Source of the DNA: Brevibacillus reuszeri
Lineage (GTDB): Bacteria > Bacillota > Bacilli > Brevibacillales > Brevibacillaceae
Length of the DNA stretch: 64,000 nucleotides
Assembly (NCBI RefSeq): GCF_001187725.1
Contig: NZ_LGIQ01000005.1
Span: forward strand, 50,759 to 114,758
Reading direction: 5' to 3'
The position numbers and the translations under genes were made by a program. The notes beneath the pieces were generated by a model. It had not been told where the DNA came from and did no database searches. It saw nothing but the letters and a program-made list of their open reading frames with translations. Below are positions 17,939 through 26,058 of this stretch, piece by piece; position 1 is the stretch's first letter; every line of letters begins with the position of its first letter.

Positions 17939-18823
17939 ATGGATATCCGGCATTTGCAATATTTTTTGGAGGTCGCTCGCCACAACAGCTTTACCAAAGC
18001 AGCGGAATCCCTCTACATTACACAGCCCACGATCAGCAAAATGGTACGCAATCTGGAGGAAGAGCTGGGCGTTGAGCTTTTTGAGCGATTGGGCAAGCGA
18101 GTGGTGCTGACCGACGCAGGCTGGGTTCTGTATTCCCAAGCAGAGGTTATGGTGAAATCGTTTGAAAGCATGACGATTCATATTCATGAAGTCATGGAAC
18201 TGAAAAAAGGCAGGATACGAATCGGATTGCCGCCTATGGTCGGAGCGAATTTTTTTCCTCGGGTGATTGGGAAGTTTTGCGAGCAGTACCCAGGAATTGT
18301 CCTGGAGCTTTTAGAGGTAGGCTCGAAGAAGGTGGAGGCAGATGTGGCTTCCGGCATGCTGGACAGCGGTGTCGTACTACTGCCGATCGATGAGGACATT
18401 TTTGAGTCATATTCGTTTGTAAAGGAAGATATTAAGGTCGTTGTGCATCCGACGCACGCATTGGCCGATAGGCAGGAGGTATCGTTGGCCGAGCTAGCAG
18501 AAGAACGGTTCCTTTTATTTCACGAGGATTTTGCTTTGCACAATCGGATCATTGACGCATGTGTACGGGTCGGCTTTCATCCCAAAGTCATTTACAAAAG
18601 CTCGCAGTGGGATTTTCTCAGTGAAATGGTGGCGGCAAATATCGGAATCACCTTGTTGCCTCAAACGATTTGCAGTGAGCTGGACCCGGCGCGATTTCGC
18701 ATTCTGTCTTTGGTGAATCCTGAAATCAAGTGGCATCTGGGGATGATTTGGAGGAAGAACGGGTATCTCTCGTACGCGACAAGGGAATGGATTCGTTTTA
18801 CGCAAGGCATGCTCTCCAAGTGA
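17939..18823 (+). CDS. cidR: LysR family transcriptional regulator, CidR-like
   Basis: This 294-aa protein starts at MDIRHLQYFLEVARHNSFTK, with AAAGGAG seven bases upstream; seven extra in-frame codons upstream lack a ribosome site. Residues 1-60 are the LysR winged helix-turn-helix (SFTKAAESLYITQPTISKMV) and the rest is the two-lobed substrate-binding domain. Divergent placement next to cidAB is the CidR arrangement, in which the regulator activates cidAB in response to overflow metabolism. The effector is not visible from sequence. Confidence 0.88.
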   Translation: MDIRHLQYFLEVARHNSFTKAAESLYITQPTISKMVRNLEEELGVELFERLGKRVVLTDAGWVLYSQAEVMVKSFESMTIHIHEVMELKKGRIRIGLPPMVGANFFPRVIGKFCEQYPGIVLELLEVGSKKVEADVASGMLDSGVVLLPIDEDIFESYSFVKEDIKVVVHPTHALADRQEVSLAELAEERFLLFHEDFALHNRIIDACVRVGFHPKVIYKSSQWDFLSEMVAANIGITLLPQTICSELDPARFRILSLVNPEIKWHLGMIWRKNGYLSYATREWIRFTQGMLSK

Positions 18824-18868
18824 AGCAGAATCTTACACGCGAAGCAGCTATGCACCAACGTATAGGAA

Positions 18869-18909
18869 ACCCCCAGGAGGTAAAACCATGAATGCTCCCT
18901 CTTGGGGGT
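18869..18909 (+). terminator. Probable terminator after cidR
   Basis: ACCCCCAGGAGG and CTCCCTCTTGGGGGT form a long stem with a small internal asymmetry. Only a weak T stretch (TATTTTC) follows, so efficiency is uncertain. Confidence 0.55.
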
Positions 18910-18986
18910 GTATTTTCAAATTTATATAGGCTGATCGTCAAAAAAGTAGGAAGAAGGAATAGTAGGCCATTTCCATGATAAAACGA

Positions 18987-20039
18987 CTAATCTCCGATGG
19001 ATTGCTTTAAGGTGACAACTGCTACATGGTACTGATAATTAGAATCAATTGCTTTTATTTCGCTATCTAACAGCTTTGTTTCTCTATCAATCAACTCATC
19101 CAGAGATACTTTTCGTATGGAATAATCCGCCTTTGTCTCATCGTATTGCTTCTGTGCGGCATCTCTTGCTGCTATGCTCTCTTCCATTACTTTTTTCGCT
19201 GAGATGACTTTATCATAGTTATCTTTTAGTTCTTTTTCTACCGTAGCTTTCGCCTTTTCCAACAAAATCTCCGCTTTATTCAAATTATTTCTTGCGATTT
19301 TACCATCGTAGCTACTCTTGAGAGAATACCTCGCAACGATGTTTACCTTTACTTCAGCAAGCTTTCTTTCCTCTTCAACTTTTATCATATCCGGGCGTTT
19401 TTCGTAAGCGTTAGCTTGTACTTCTTCCAGCGTAGGCAGATGATAGTGTGTCAGGTCGTAAGTGGACAATCTCCAATTTTTTCCTGGTGCTTCTAGCAGT
19501 AAAACATTCAGCTTGGCCAACGCCTGCTCGTGACTGGTTTGAAGCTTAGCAAGCCCTTCTTTGGCTTCTTCATTTGGAGATGGATACCAATAGTGGCGGT
19601 TGATGCTTTCCTTGTGCGATTTTATTTTTTCTTCGAGAAAGAAAACCTCCAGATAAGCTTTTTTAACCTGAAACTGCAATGAGCTTTTTAACGCATCCAT
19701 AGTGGCCTTGCTAGTGGCAATATCTCTTTGGGCTTCTGCTGCCTTCTTGTATTTTGTCTGTGCATCTTTGAAGGTATAAATGGAATTTTCCTTTATTGCC
19801 TGACTATCTTGAAGGGTTATGAGTGAATCGTAGTAAGTTGTATCGGCGGCTAATCGGAGCAGCTCCAGATCGGCATTGTTTTTCAGAGTCTTTTCGATAG
19901 CCTGGTCCATCGTAATGACATCTATCGTCTTCAGTTCTGCAGCGAATGCGTGGGCAGTGGGAAAAACGAGGGGTGAGCTTGCCAATAATGCAGTAACCAA
20001 GGTAGTGCTGTAAATGGTCGAGAAAAGCCTGGACTTCAT
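18987..20039 (-). CDS. Secreted TolC-family-like coiled-coil protein, Fur-controlled
   Basis: This 350-aa protein has an N-terminal signal peptide (about residues 1-34, ending AHAFAAE) and then almost only long amphipathic helices in two repeats, as in the TolC/outer-membrane-efflux family (ITMDQAIEKTLKNNADLELLRLAA; SLDELIDRETKLLDSEIKAI). The organism appears to lack an outer membrane, so a classical channel role is not expected; family members in monoderm bacteria have no settled function. Length is shorter than proteobacterial TolC. AGGAGG precedes the ATG. A near-consensus Fur box 27 bases upstream indicates iron control. It is a single gene. Confidence 0.8.
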   Translation of the reverse strand: MKSRLFSTIYSTTLVTALLASSPLVFPTAHAFAAELKTIDVITMDQAIEKTLKNNADLELLRLAADTTYYDSLITLQDSQAIKENSIYTFKDAQTKYKKAAEAQRDIATSKATMDALKSSLQFQVKKAYLEVFFLEEKIKSHKESINRHYWYPSPNEEAKEGLAKLQTSHEQALAKLNVLLLEAPGKNWRLSTYDLTHYHLPTLEEVQANAYEKRPDMIKVEEERKLAEVKVNIVARYSLKSSYDGKIARNNLNKAEILLEKAKATVEKELKDNYDKVISAKKVMEESIAARDAAQKQYDETKADYSIRKVSLDELIDRETKLLDSEIKAIDSNYQYHVAVVTLKQSIGD

Positions 20040-20065
20040 TAAAGAAACCTCCTGATTTTTATTAT

Positions 20066-20084
20066 GATAACGATTATCATTATC
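20066..20084 (-). promoter_or_regulatory. Fur box
   Basis: GATAACGATTATCATTATC differs at one position from the classical 19-bp Fur consensus. It lies just upstream of the TolC-like gene and within its likely promoter. Confidence 0.85.
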
Positions 20085-20250
20085 AATTTAATCAACAGTA
20101 TATATTTCCACTTTTATTTCGTCAACGGAAATAGTTATGACAAGCAGAAAAATATTTGCATAGATTTAGAAAATCTGGTTTCGCCATTCCTTAAGATAGG
20201 CAGTGTTTGTACTCATACGGGATAGAAATGAATAATTGCCAACTTGAATA

Positions 20251-20287
20251 AAAAGAAAAAGAATCTCCTGTGGTGAAAAGGAGATCC
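20251..20287 (-). terminator. Intrinsic terminator of the lysine permease gene
   Basis: On the minus strand GGATCTCCT and AGGAGATTC form a nine-pair stem (one G-U pair) followed by TTTTTCTTTT, 33 bases after the stop codon. Confidence 0.85.
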
Positions 20288-20319
20288 TCTGTATCGAATG
20301 GTGGAGCAGCAAACTGTGT

Positions 20320-21768
20320 TTAATGAGAGTTTTCATCCATGCTGAAATCCACTCGCTCAAGCGGTACCAGCTTTGTTTTTTTCGTAAATTTATACACCAA
20401 CCAGACGATCAGGAACAGGGGAAGACCGACATACGAAACCATCAGACCGTTCCAATCGATCCCTTCGGCAGAAAACGCAGAGTAATTTTGACCGAGAATG
20501 ACGATACAGCAAATGATGAATGCGAAAATAGGTCCAAACGGGAACCACTTCGCTCGATAAGGAAGCTCCTTCAGATCGCGTCCTTGCGCTAGAAAAGCTT
20601 TGCGAAAGCGATAATGGCTGACAGCGATGCCGAGCCATGCAATAAAGCCAGACATCCCGGATGCATTTAATAGCCAAATGTACACTTCTCCATCGCCAAA
20701 CAGCGAGGACAAAAAGGCGAGCGCCCCGATCAAAGCAGTCAAGATCAAGGAATTGATCGGTACACCGTTACGTGTAACCTTGGCAAACCATTTTGGTGCT
20801 TTGCCTTCCTTGGCCAGCACCCAGAGCATACGGGTAGAAGCGTACATGCCAGAGTTACCTGCGGATAGAACCGAGGTGAGAATAACAGCGTTCATCACGG
20901 AAGCAGCGAAGGCAAACCCGGCTTTTTCGAACACGATCGTGAACGGGCTGATTGCAATATCCGCAATATCTCCGCTAATCAGATTAGGGTTATCATAGGG
21001 CACGAGGAGACCGATGATGAAAATCGCAAAAATATAGAACAACAGGATACGCCAAAAAATCTGGCGAATGGCCTTCGGAATATTTTTAGCAGGGTTTTCA
21101 CTTTCACCCGCAGCGACACCGACCAGCTCTGTCCCTTGAAAAGAGAACCCGGCGATCATAAAGACACCCAGCAAGGCCATGAAGCCGCCACTAAATGGAG
21201 CGTCGCCTTTGGTGAAGTTTTGAAATCCAACGGCTTCTCCACCCATAATGCCGAAAATCATCAGGACACCAATCACGATAAAGACAATAACGGTTACGAC
21301 TTTAATAAGTGCAAACCAATACTCAGATTCCCCATAGCTTTTAACTGACAACAAATTCAGACCAAACATGAGGACGAGGAACAAGGCACTCCACAGGATA
21401 GAAGGAGTATTCGGGAACCAAAATTTCATGATCAGAGCAGCAGCTGATAGCTCGACCGCAATGGTAATAGCCCAGTTGTACCAGTAATTCCAACCGAGGG
21501 CAAAGCCCAAGGATGGATCGACGAAGCGAGTGGCATATGTGGAGAACGAACCGGAAACGGGCATGAATGCAGCCATTTCTCCCAGACTGGTCATCAGGAA
21601 GTAAACCATGATACTGATAGCGACGTAGGCAACCAAGGCTCCACCAGGTCCGGCAGAGTGGATGGAGCCGCCGCTCGCGAGGAACAATCCTGTACCAATC
21701 GAACCGCCAATGGCGATCATGGTCAGGTGACGGGCTTTTAGACCACGTTGCAATTGATTTTCTGACAT
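20320..21768 (-). CDS. lysP: Amino-acid permease (APC superfamily), probable lysine permease
   Basis: The 482-aa protein has twelve predicted membrane segments and the amino-acid permease opening LKARHLTMIAIGGSIGTGLFLASG. SFQGTELVGVAAGESENPAKNIPKAI is the family's conserved loop. Related LysP-type proteins import L-lysine. The gene is preceded by a lysine riboswitch and its terminator, which directly ties it to lysine and is the main reason for the symbol. The ATG at 21768 lies downstream of GAAAGG. Confidence 0.88.
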   Translation of the reverse strand: MSENQLQRGLKARHLTMIAIGGSIGTGLFLASGGSIHSAGPGGALVAYVAISIMVYFLMTSLGEMAAFMPVSGSFSTYATRFVDPSLGFALGWNYWYNWAITIAVELSAAALIMKFWFPNTPSILWSALFLVLMFGLNLLSVKSYGESEYWFALIKVVTVIVFIVIGVLMIFGIMGGEAVGFQNFTKGDAPFSGGFMALLGVFMIAGFSFQGTELVGVAAGESENPAKNIPKAIRQIFWRILLFYIFAIFIIGLLVPYDNPNLISGDIADIAISPFTIVFEKAGFAFAASVMNAVILTSVLSAGNSGMYASTRMLWVLAKEGKAPKWFAKVTRNGVPINSLILTALIGALAFLSSLFGDGEVYIWLLNASGMSGFIAWLGIAVSHYRFRKAFLAQGRDLKELPYRAKWFPFGPIFAFIICCIVILGQNYSAFSAEGIDWNGLMVSYVGLPLFLIVWLVYKFTKKTKLVPLERVDFSMDENSH

Positions 21769-21824
21769 AACCTACTTGACACGACCTTTCTAAAAAAGAA
21801 TGTTCGGAAGGAAGGTCGGAAACG

Positions 21825-21863
21825 AAAAAACCACTTCTAGCCATAAAAAGGGCATGAAGCGGT
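21825..21863 (-). terminator. Expression-platform terminator of the lysine riboswitch
   Basis: On the minus strand ACCGCTTC pairs with GAAGTGGT (one G-U pair) and is followed by six T. It lies between the aptamer and the permease start. Confidence 0.8.
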
Positions 21864-21894
21864 ATCATCAAATCCCCACCAAGCCTTCACTGAA

Positions 21895-22070
21895 GATAGC
21901 ACAACACGTCTGCCGGCAAGCAAGACGTGACAGTTCTGTCCCTTTCGGGTACAGCCCCAGCCCATGCGCACAGCGATACGCGATGGACTTCGGCGGATTT
22001 TCCTTTTCCTGCAGTCATGAATTTCTGCTGAATCTCGTACAGGATGATATAAAAGCCGCGACCTCTATCC
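21895..22070 (-). promoter_or_regulatory. Lysine riboswitch (L box)
   Basis: On the minus strand GATAGAGGTCGCGG opens the aptamer and GCTATC closes the P1 helix. Conserved L-box pieces occur in the right order between them: GCCGAAG, GGGGCTGTACCCGAAAGGGACAG and AACTGTCA. Its length of about 176 bases is normal. Lysine binding should favour the downstream terminator and switch off the permease. Confidence 0.92.
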
Positions 22071-22171
22071 TCACCGTGAAAGATGAGGATACATGTATGA
22101 AATTGATTTATTCATCAACTATATAGGATTGCTCAGCATTTATCAATGTAAAATCTAGTCATTGAACGAGC

Positions 22172-22666
22172 CTACAAATATGGGCGTCGTTCAGGCCATG
22201 TGCCTTGCAGCTTGCGAATTTGCACGATTTGTCCGGTGTGGAAAGCATCGTGCCGGACAATGCTCATCACGCTCAGCCCTAAAGGAGTAGTAGGCAATAG
22301 CTGATCAAATGCATCTTCGGGGAGCGAGGTGAGCGTTTCACGAATCTGGCGATGGACGCTCTCCATTCGAGCGATCGTTGCTTGCCAGGCTTCGTCATCG
22401 TCAGGGCCGCCAGCAGGAGTAAAGGTGTCATCGTTGGTCTCTGCAGATAGAGGGAAATCGGTATTCAGCAAGCGATGCAAGAGCCGTTCTTTGAAATAAA
22501 GAAGATGGCTGACGTTTTCCCAGATCGTATTCGCTGCGATGCCTTCAGGACGCCAGCTTGCTTCGGCTGCGGAAAGGCCGGTGAGAGCATCCTTTAAGGG
22601 CGGGTACGAATCTTCCCTGTCATAGGTACATTCCCATTCGTGCAATAGTAATTCCATCCTGTTCAT
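22172..22666 (-). CDS. DinB family protein
   Basis: This 164-aa four-helix-bundle protein has the three metal-ligand histidine positions of the DinB/YfiT superfamily (VSHLLYFKERLL near residue 53; HDAFHTGQIVQIRKL near 138-152). Such proteins include thiol-dependent transferases and proteins of unknown role; no substrate can be given. It is transcribed alone, divergently from the CGNR gene. Confidence 0.88.
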   Translation of the reverse strand: MNRMELLLHEWECTYDREDSYPPLKDALTGLSAAEASWRPEGIAANTIWENVSHLLYFKERLLHRLLNTDFPLSAETNDDTFTPAGGPDDDEAWQATIARMESVHRQIRETLTSLPEDAFDQLLPTTPLGLSVMSIVRHDAFHTGQIVQIRKLQGTWPERRPYL

Positions 22667-22816
22667 GACACATCCTCCTCATCTGTGAAACGGAATAAGT
22701 AGACGGTATAATGACTCTAGGAACGAATGATGTAACGATCTAAATTTGTTTTGGTAGTTACTAAAAAGATACCATATCCTGGATGAACATACAAGAGGGA
22801 TCATGAGTGGGCGGAT

Positions 22817-23392
22817 ATGAATGGAGGAGCAGGAGTGGAGTGGCTGTGCATCGATTTTTTAAATAGCGATTGGCGAGATTGGCGTGGATCAGGGAAAAGA
22901 GAAAATCGTTTGGACAAAAAGGGATGGCTGGAATCCTTTTTACAGCAATGGAATTTGCCAGTGCCAGCACCAGCAGATGAAAAAGTCAGACTCTCGCTGC
23001 TCCAGCTTCGTGAACAGATGCGTAGAATCGTTATGGCAGTGGTCAGAGGCGAAGCTGCGCAGCCAGAGGATGTGGATGCGTTGAATCGAGCACTGGTTTT
23101 AGCCCCCTCGTATATGCACGTGACAGCAGATAGCGACGGACTTGGCTATATGCTGGAGCAGGTGAACCCCGCGCAGGGGTGGGAGCTCATTCACGGGCGG
23201 ATTGCTGAATCCTTTGCACAGCTGTTGACGAGTCAGGATGTGCGTAGAATCAAAATCTGCGATAACGATGATTGCCAGTGGGTCTTTTTTGATGAAAGCC
23301 GTAATCGGGTCCGGCGCTGGTGCGACGATAAAATGTGCGGAAACCTGATGAAGGTCCGCCGCTTTCGCGAGAGGCAAAAGGAGAAGGGGTGA
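22817..23392 (+). CDS. CGNR zinc-finger (ABATE domain) probable transcriptional regulator
   Basis: This 191-aa protein opens with the ABATE-domain phrase VEWLCIDFLNSDW and ends with a four-cysteine zinc finger, ICDNDDCQWVFFDESRN...WCDDKMCGN (about residues 148-180), where the family CGNR motif reads CGNL. Proteins of this family are presumed stress-related DNA-binding regulators. A GTG at 22835, eight bases after GGAGG, may be the true start; the ATG at 22817 has a weaker ribosome site. Target genes are unknown; the hydrolase gene 138 bases downstream may be in the same transcript. Confidence 0.85.
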   Translation: MNGGAGVEWLCIDFLNSDWRDWRGSGKRENRLDKKGWLESFLQQWNLPVPAPADEKVRLSLLQLREQMRRIVMAVVRGEAAQPEDVDALNRALVLAPSYMHVTADSDGLGYMLEQVNPAQGWELIHGRIAESFAQLLTSQDVRRIKICDNDDCQWVFFDESRNRVRRWCDDKMCGNLMKVRRFRERQKEKG

Positions 23393-23530
23393 GACGTGAG
23401 CAGCGTTTCGCCTCTTTGTTTTTTCGTGCCACCATAAATAAAAAAGGGATTTCCGGCAAAACACGCACATGCAACAGAAAAAGGAGACATAATAAGAAGC
23501 AGATAGCTGGGAACGGATGGTGGTGAAGGG

Positions 23531-24283
23531 ATGAGTCAGTATCGGAAACGATGGTATCAGATTATTGTCTTGGTCGTATTGTTTGCTGCCTGTACAGTGA
23601 TTTGGTATTTACGTCCGTACCAGCCTGATCCTGCGGCCACTGCGGCGATGCAAGGCGGAGAAGGAATTACCGTCATGAATACTGGGGACTGGATTGTCTT
23701 CGAAGGGGGAGAATCACATGATCCGGGCGTGATTTTTTATCCTGGAGGGCTCATCAAGTCGGAAAGCTACGCTCCCCTGGCCAAATTGTTGGCAGGCTCA
23801 GGATACCGCGTATTCATCGCCAGAATGCCGCTTAATTTGGCTATAAGTGATATGGAACGTGCCAATCAAGTGTTAAAAGCCTATCCGAATCGGACTTTTG
23901 TTATTGGGGGGCATTCTCTGGGAGGAGCCATGGCTGCCCGCTATGCGAAAATGCACACGGATCGGATTCGTGGCGTGTTTTTACTGGGAGCCTATCCTGA
24001 CAAGCAAGGCAGCTTACTCGATGCTGGGATTCCTGTTCTTTCGCTGCTGGGCTCACGTGACGGGATCGTTAATCGGGAAAAATTTGAGCTGGGAAAAACG
24101 TACTTGCCAGAGAGTACGACGTATATGTCCATCGAAGGGGGAAACCATTCCCAGTTCGGTAGCTACGGGAAACAGGACGGGGATCAGCCGGCTGCCATCA
24201 CCCCACAGGAGCAATGGCAGCAAGCAGCCGCAGCGTTGAAGGAATGGGTCAGAAAAGAAGTTATGGTTCCAGGTGAGGAATGA
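23531..24283 (+). CDS. Alpha/beta hydrolase with N-terminal membrane anchor
   Basis: This 250-aa protein has one N-terminal hydrophobic segment (YQIIVLVVLFAACTVIWYL, residues 9-27) and then an alpha/beta hydrolase fold with the nucleophile elbow GGHSLGG (about 118-124), a late aspartate (GSRDGIV) and histidine (GGNHSQFG). It probably acts outside the membrane, either anchored or released. The substrate is unknown. Its 3' end overlaps the convergent S24-like gene by 23 bases. Confidence 0.85.
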   Translation: MSQYRKRWYQIIVLVVLFAACTVIWYLRPYQPDPAATAAMQGGEGITVMNTGDWIVFEGGESHDPGVIFYPGGLIKSESYAPLAKLLAGSGYRVFIARMPLNLAISDMERANQVLKAYPNRTFVIGGHSLGGAMAARYAKMHTDRIRGVFLLGAYPDKQGSLLDAGIPVLSLLGSRDGIVNREKFELGKTYLPESTTYMSIEGGNHSQFGSYGKQDGDQPAAITPQEQWQQAAAALKEWVRKEVMVPGEE

Positions 24284-24659
24284 TTCCACTGACCACGCCT
24301 GCGATTCGAATATTTTCCGAAGGAAGTATGAGGGGCGTATCTGCGTCACTTGTGGTTGTAAATACACATTCTACCGGGTTGACGTCAGCAGCAATGCGAA
24401 CGATAAATTGGCCTTCCTGACGAATCAGAACGGGTCTGTCCTTAATCGGTTCCAGTGAAAAATTGGAGATTAATAAAGCATCACCCGCAGAAATGCCGAG
24501 TCCCAAGAGACCTGTATCACGCAGCATCAGCGCAAAATTGGCGACGTGATAGCTGGCAACCTGAATCGAAGGAAAGAGCGAGAGCTCCTCGTCGTTTTCC
24601 AGTGGCAAATCAAAAAAATGGGTGGTGTATGCATCTCCTGCGACGAAGACATGCTTCAT
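24261..24659 (-). CDS. S24/LexA-like fold protein without visible catalytic residues
   Basis: This 132-aa protein is not clearly recognised. Its C-terminal 80 residues follow the pattern of LexA-type S24 domains (GLGISAGDALLIS..., a hydrophobic strand pair, LILPSENIRIAGVVSGII), but the serine and lysine of the S24 dyad are not seen at the usual places. AAAGGGGG lies upstream. It is the third gene after an XRE repressor and an ImmA-type protease, with short gaps, so a role in the same regulatory switch is inferred. Confidence 0.55.
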   Translation of the reverse strand: MKHVFVAGDAYTTHFFDLPLENDEELSLFPSIQVASYHVANFALMLRDTGLLGLGISAGDALLISNFSLEPIKDRPVLIRQEGQFIVRIAADVNPVECVFTTTSDADTPLILPSENIRIAGVVSGIIPHLEP

Positions 24660-24701
24660 GGCGTTAGAAGCCCCCTTTCAAGTGGTCGGATTAATTTGAC
24701 C

Positions 24702-25226
24702 TTACCAAAATACTGGCACGCCTCGCGCATGCAAGCGAGCGAGGACGCGGTCAAAGCGTCTGGCTGCCAAAGAAAGCGGGACAGTGAAGCGCTGTGCCAA
24801 AAGGGCAGGAGCATCATAGCGAGAGCAATCTGTCAGCAGCGGGCTCATCATGAAAAACGGCAGCAGCAAATGTTCGGCAAAGTGATTCGCCTGCGACTCC
24901 TGCCAATCGATCATCCATGTCGTGCTCTGTGGCTGCACGCCTTCATGCAAAAGCAAATGCCCAAGCTCATGAGCAATTTTGACCCTTTGGTAGGCAGGCT
25001 CCAGGCGGTCGTCTACAGCGATGACGTAATGATTATGCATGGTAGGATGCTCATGAGCCCTGCTGCGGCCGCTGATTTCGATAATTTCGATCCCGTATGT
25101 CTCGCATAAACGATGAAGATCGATTTGCTCAGGCTGCTCCATGCCTAGATGGCGAAGGAGTATGTACACACGATCCTCCAGCCATGTTTGCGGCTCGCAG
25201 ATTTCTTGCAAAAAAGGTAGAAACAT
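24702..25226 (-). CDS. ImmA/IrrE family metallo-endopeptidase
   Basis: This protein of about 174 aa contains the zinc motif HELGH (in KIAHELGHLLLHEG) and the downstream ESQANHFAEHLLLP typical of ImmA/IrrE proteases, which cleave a partner XRE repressor to switch on mobile-element or stress genes. The ATG at 25226 follows GGGAGG; an upstream TTG at 25250 is possible. It lies 50-80 bases after the XRE gene, the usual ImmR-ImmA order, so the XRE protein is its likely substrate. Confidence 0.88.
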   Translation of the reverse strand: MFLPFLQEICEPQTWLEDRVYILLRHLGMEQPEQIDLHRLCETYGIEIIEISGRSRAHEHPTMHNHYVIAVDDRLEPAYQRVKIAHELGHLLLHEGVQPQSTTWMIDWQESQANHFAEHLLLPFFMMSPLLTDCSRYDAPALLAQRFTVPLSLAARRFDRVLARLHARGVPVFW

Positions 25227-25304
25227 CCAGTGTTCCGCCTCCCATACCAATAAAAATGGAACGTACGTTCTGTTTTGTGCGAGAAAGAAAACCCCGCAGT
25301 GGGG

Positions 25305-25754
25305 TTATTTTTTTTTCAATTCTTCCGTTATGTCGAACAGAGAAGGCGGGCGTGTTTCCCTTACTTGACGTACTTTCAGCTGCTTCTTCAAGTCGTACCA
25401 GTAACGACGAATCTCTTTTTTCTCTTCCTCAGTGGCATCCAAATAACCATCCAAAAAGTAATAGTCATCCGGGTCGTCGATTTTCTCTTGTAAAAGCTCG
25501 TCCAAAGAACGCTGTTCCTTGGCCAAAGGGGCAGAAGCAGCGGTATTTGCTGTTACATCGTTGGTTCGACCAAGCAGCCAATCCGTCGTGACCTCAAGTA
25601 TATCTGCCAATTGCCGCAGCATATCGTTAGGCGGCGTGCTGTGATTGTTTTCATAGTTGCTGATCGTCCCTTTTGTTGTGCAGACATGCTCTGCCAACTC
25701 TTCCTGGGTTAGACCTTTTGCCTTACGGGCTATGCGCAAGCGCTGGGATAGCAT
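25305..25754 (-). CDS. XRE family repressor
   Basis: The protein has 149 aa from the ATG at 25754 (SQRLRIARKAKGLTQEELAEHV...). Residues 3-60 form a Cro/C1-type helix-turn-helix and the rest is charged and helical. The longer open frame to 25820 starts in a phenylalanine-rich stretch with no ribosome site and is not used. GTACAA/TTGTAC dyads flank its promoter region. It is divergent from the secreted PPC/RHS operon and upstream of an ImmA-type protease, so it may repress that operon. Confidence 0.87.
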   Translation of the reverse strand: MLSQRLRIARKAKGLTQEELAEHVCTTKGTISNYENNHSTPPNDMLRQLADILEVTTDWLLGRTNDVTANTAASAPLAKEQRSLDELLQEKIDDPDDYYFLDGYLDATEEEKKEIRRYWYDLKKQLKVRQVRETRPPSLFDITEELKKK

Positions 25755-25781
25755 GAGCGAGCCAGTCCTTCCATTGAGGAT

Positions 25782-25798
25782 GTACAAATATATTGTAC
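25782..25798. promoter_or_regulatory. Inverted repeat operator GTACAA-N5-TTGTAC
   Basis: A perfect 6-bp dyad with a five-base spacer lies 28 bases upstream of the XRE start codon. The same half-sites occur again at 25865-25888 in the opposite promoter, which suggests binding by the XRE protein. Confidence 0.6.
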
Positions 25799-25848
25799 TA
25801 AAAAAGAAGAAAAAAGACAAGATTGTATAACTATTTTATTTTTATTGG

Positions 25849-25888
25849 TTGACGAACAAGAATCTTGTACATTATGATATTTGTACAA
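25849..25888 (+). promoter_or_regulatory. Promoter and operator of the PPC/RHS operon
   Basis: TTGACG (25849-25854) and TATGAT (25873-25878) are 18 bases apart. TTGTAC (25865-25870) and GTACAA (25883-25888) bracket the -10 box, so a repressor bound there would block transcription. Confidence 0.6.
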
Positions 25889-25978
25889 TTGAATAGGAAC
25901 GCTTGTTCTGTTTGTGGTGTGGCGAGCGTTTGGAAGCAAGCGCGACGATCCAGCCAATCCGAGAGAAAAGGAGGGACG

Positions 25979-25993
25979 ATGAAAAAGAAGTGA
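25979..25993 (+). CDS. Four-codon minigene (MKKK) in the RHS operon leader
   Basis: AAAGGAGGG is followed after three bases by ATG AAA AAG AAG TGA. The ribosome site is stronger than that of the next real gene at 26059. It could be a translated leader or chance; nothing else supports a function. Confidence 0.25.
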   Translation: MKKK

Positions 25994-26058
25994 CAAGCAT
26001 GGCAAGTGTGACGAAATAGAAATTGCAAAAAATACAAAAAGAAAGTGGTGAAGAGTAC

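Noticed and set aside
25885..25993. TTG-started 35-codon frame ending in MKKK upstream of the PPC gene
   Set aside because: No ribosome site before the TTG and it overlaps the promoter; only the short MKKK end has a ribosome site.
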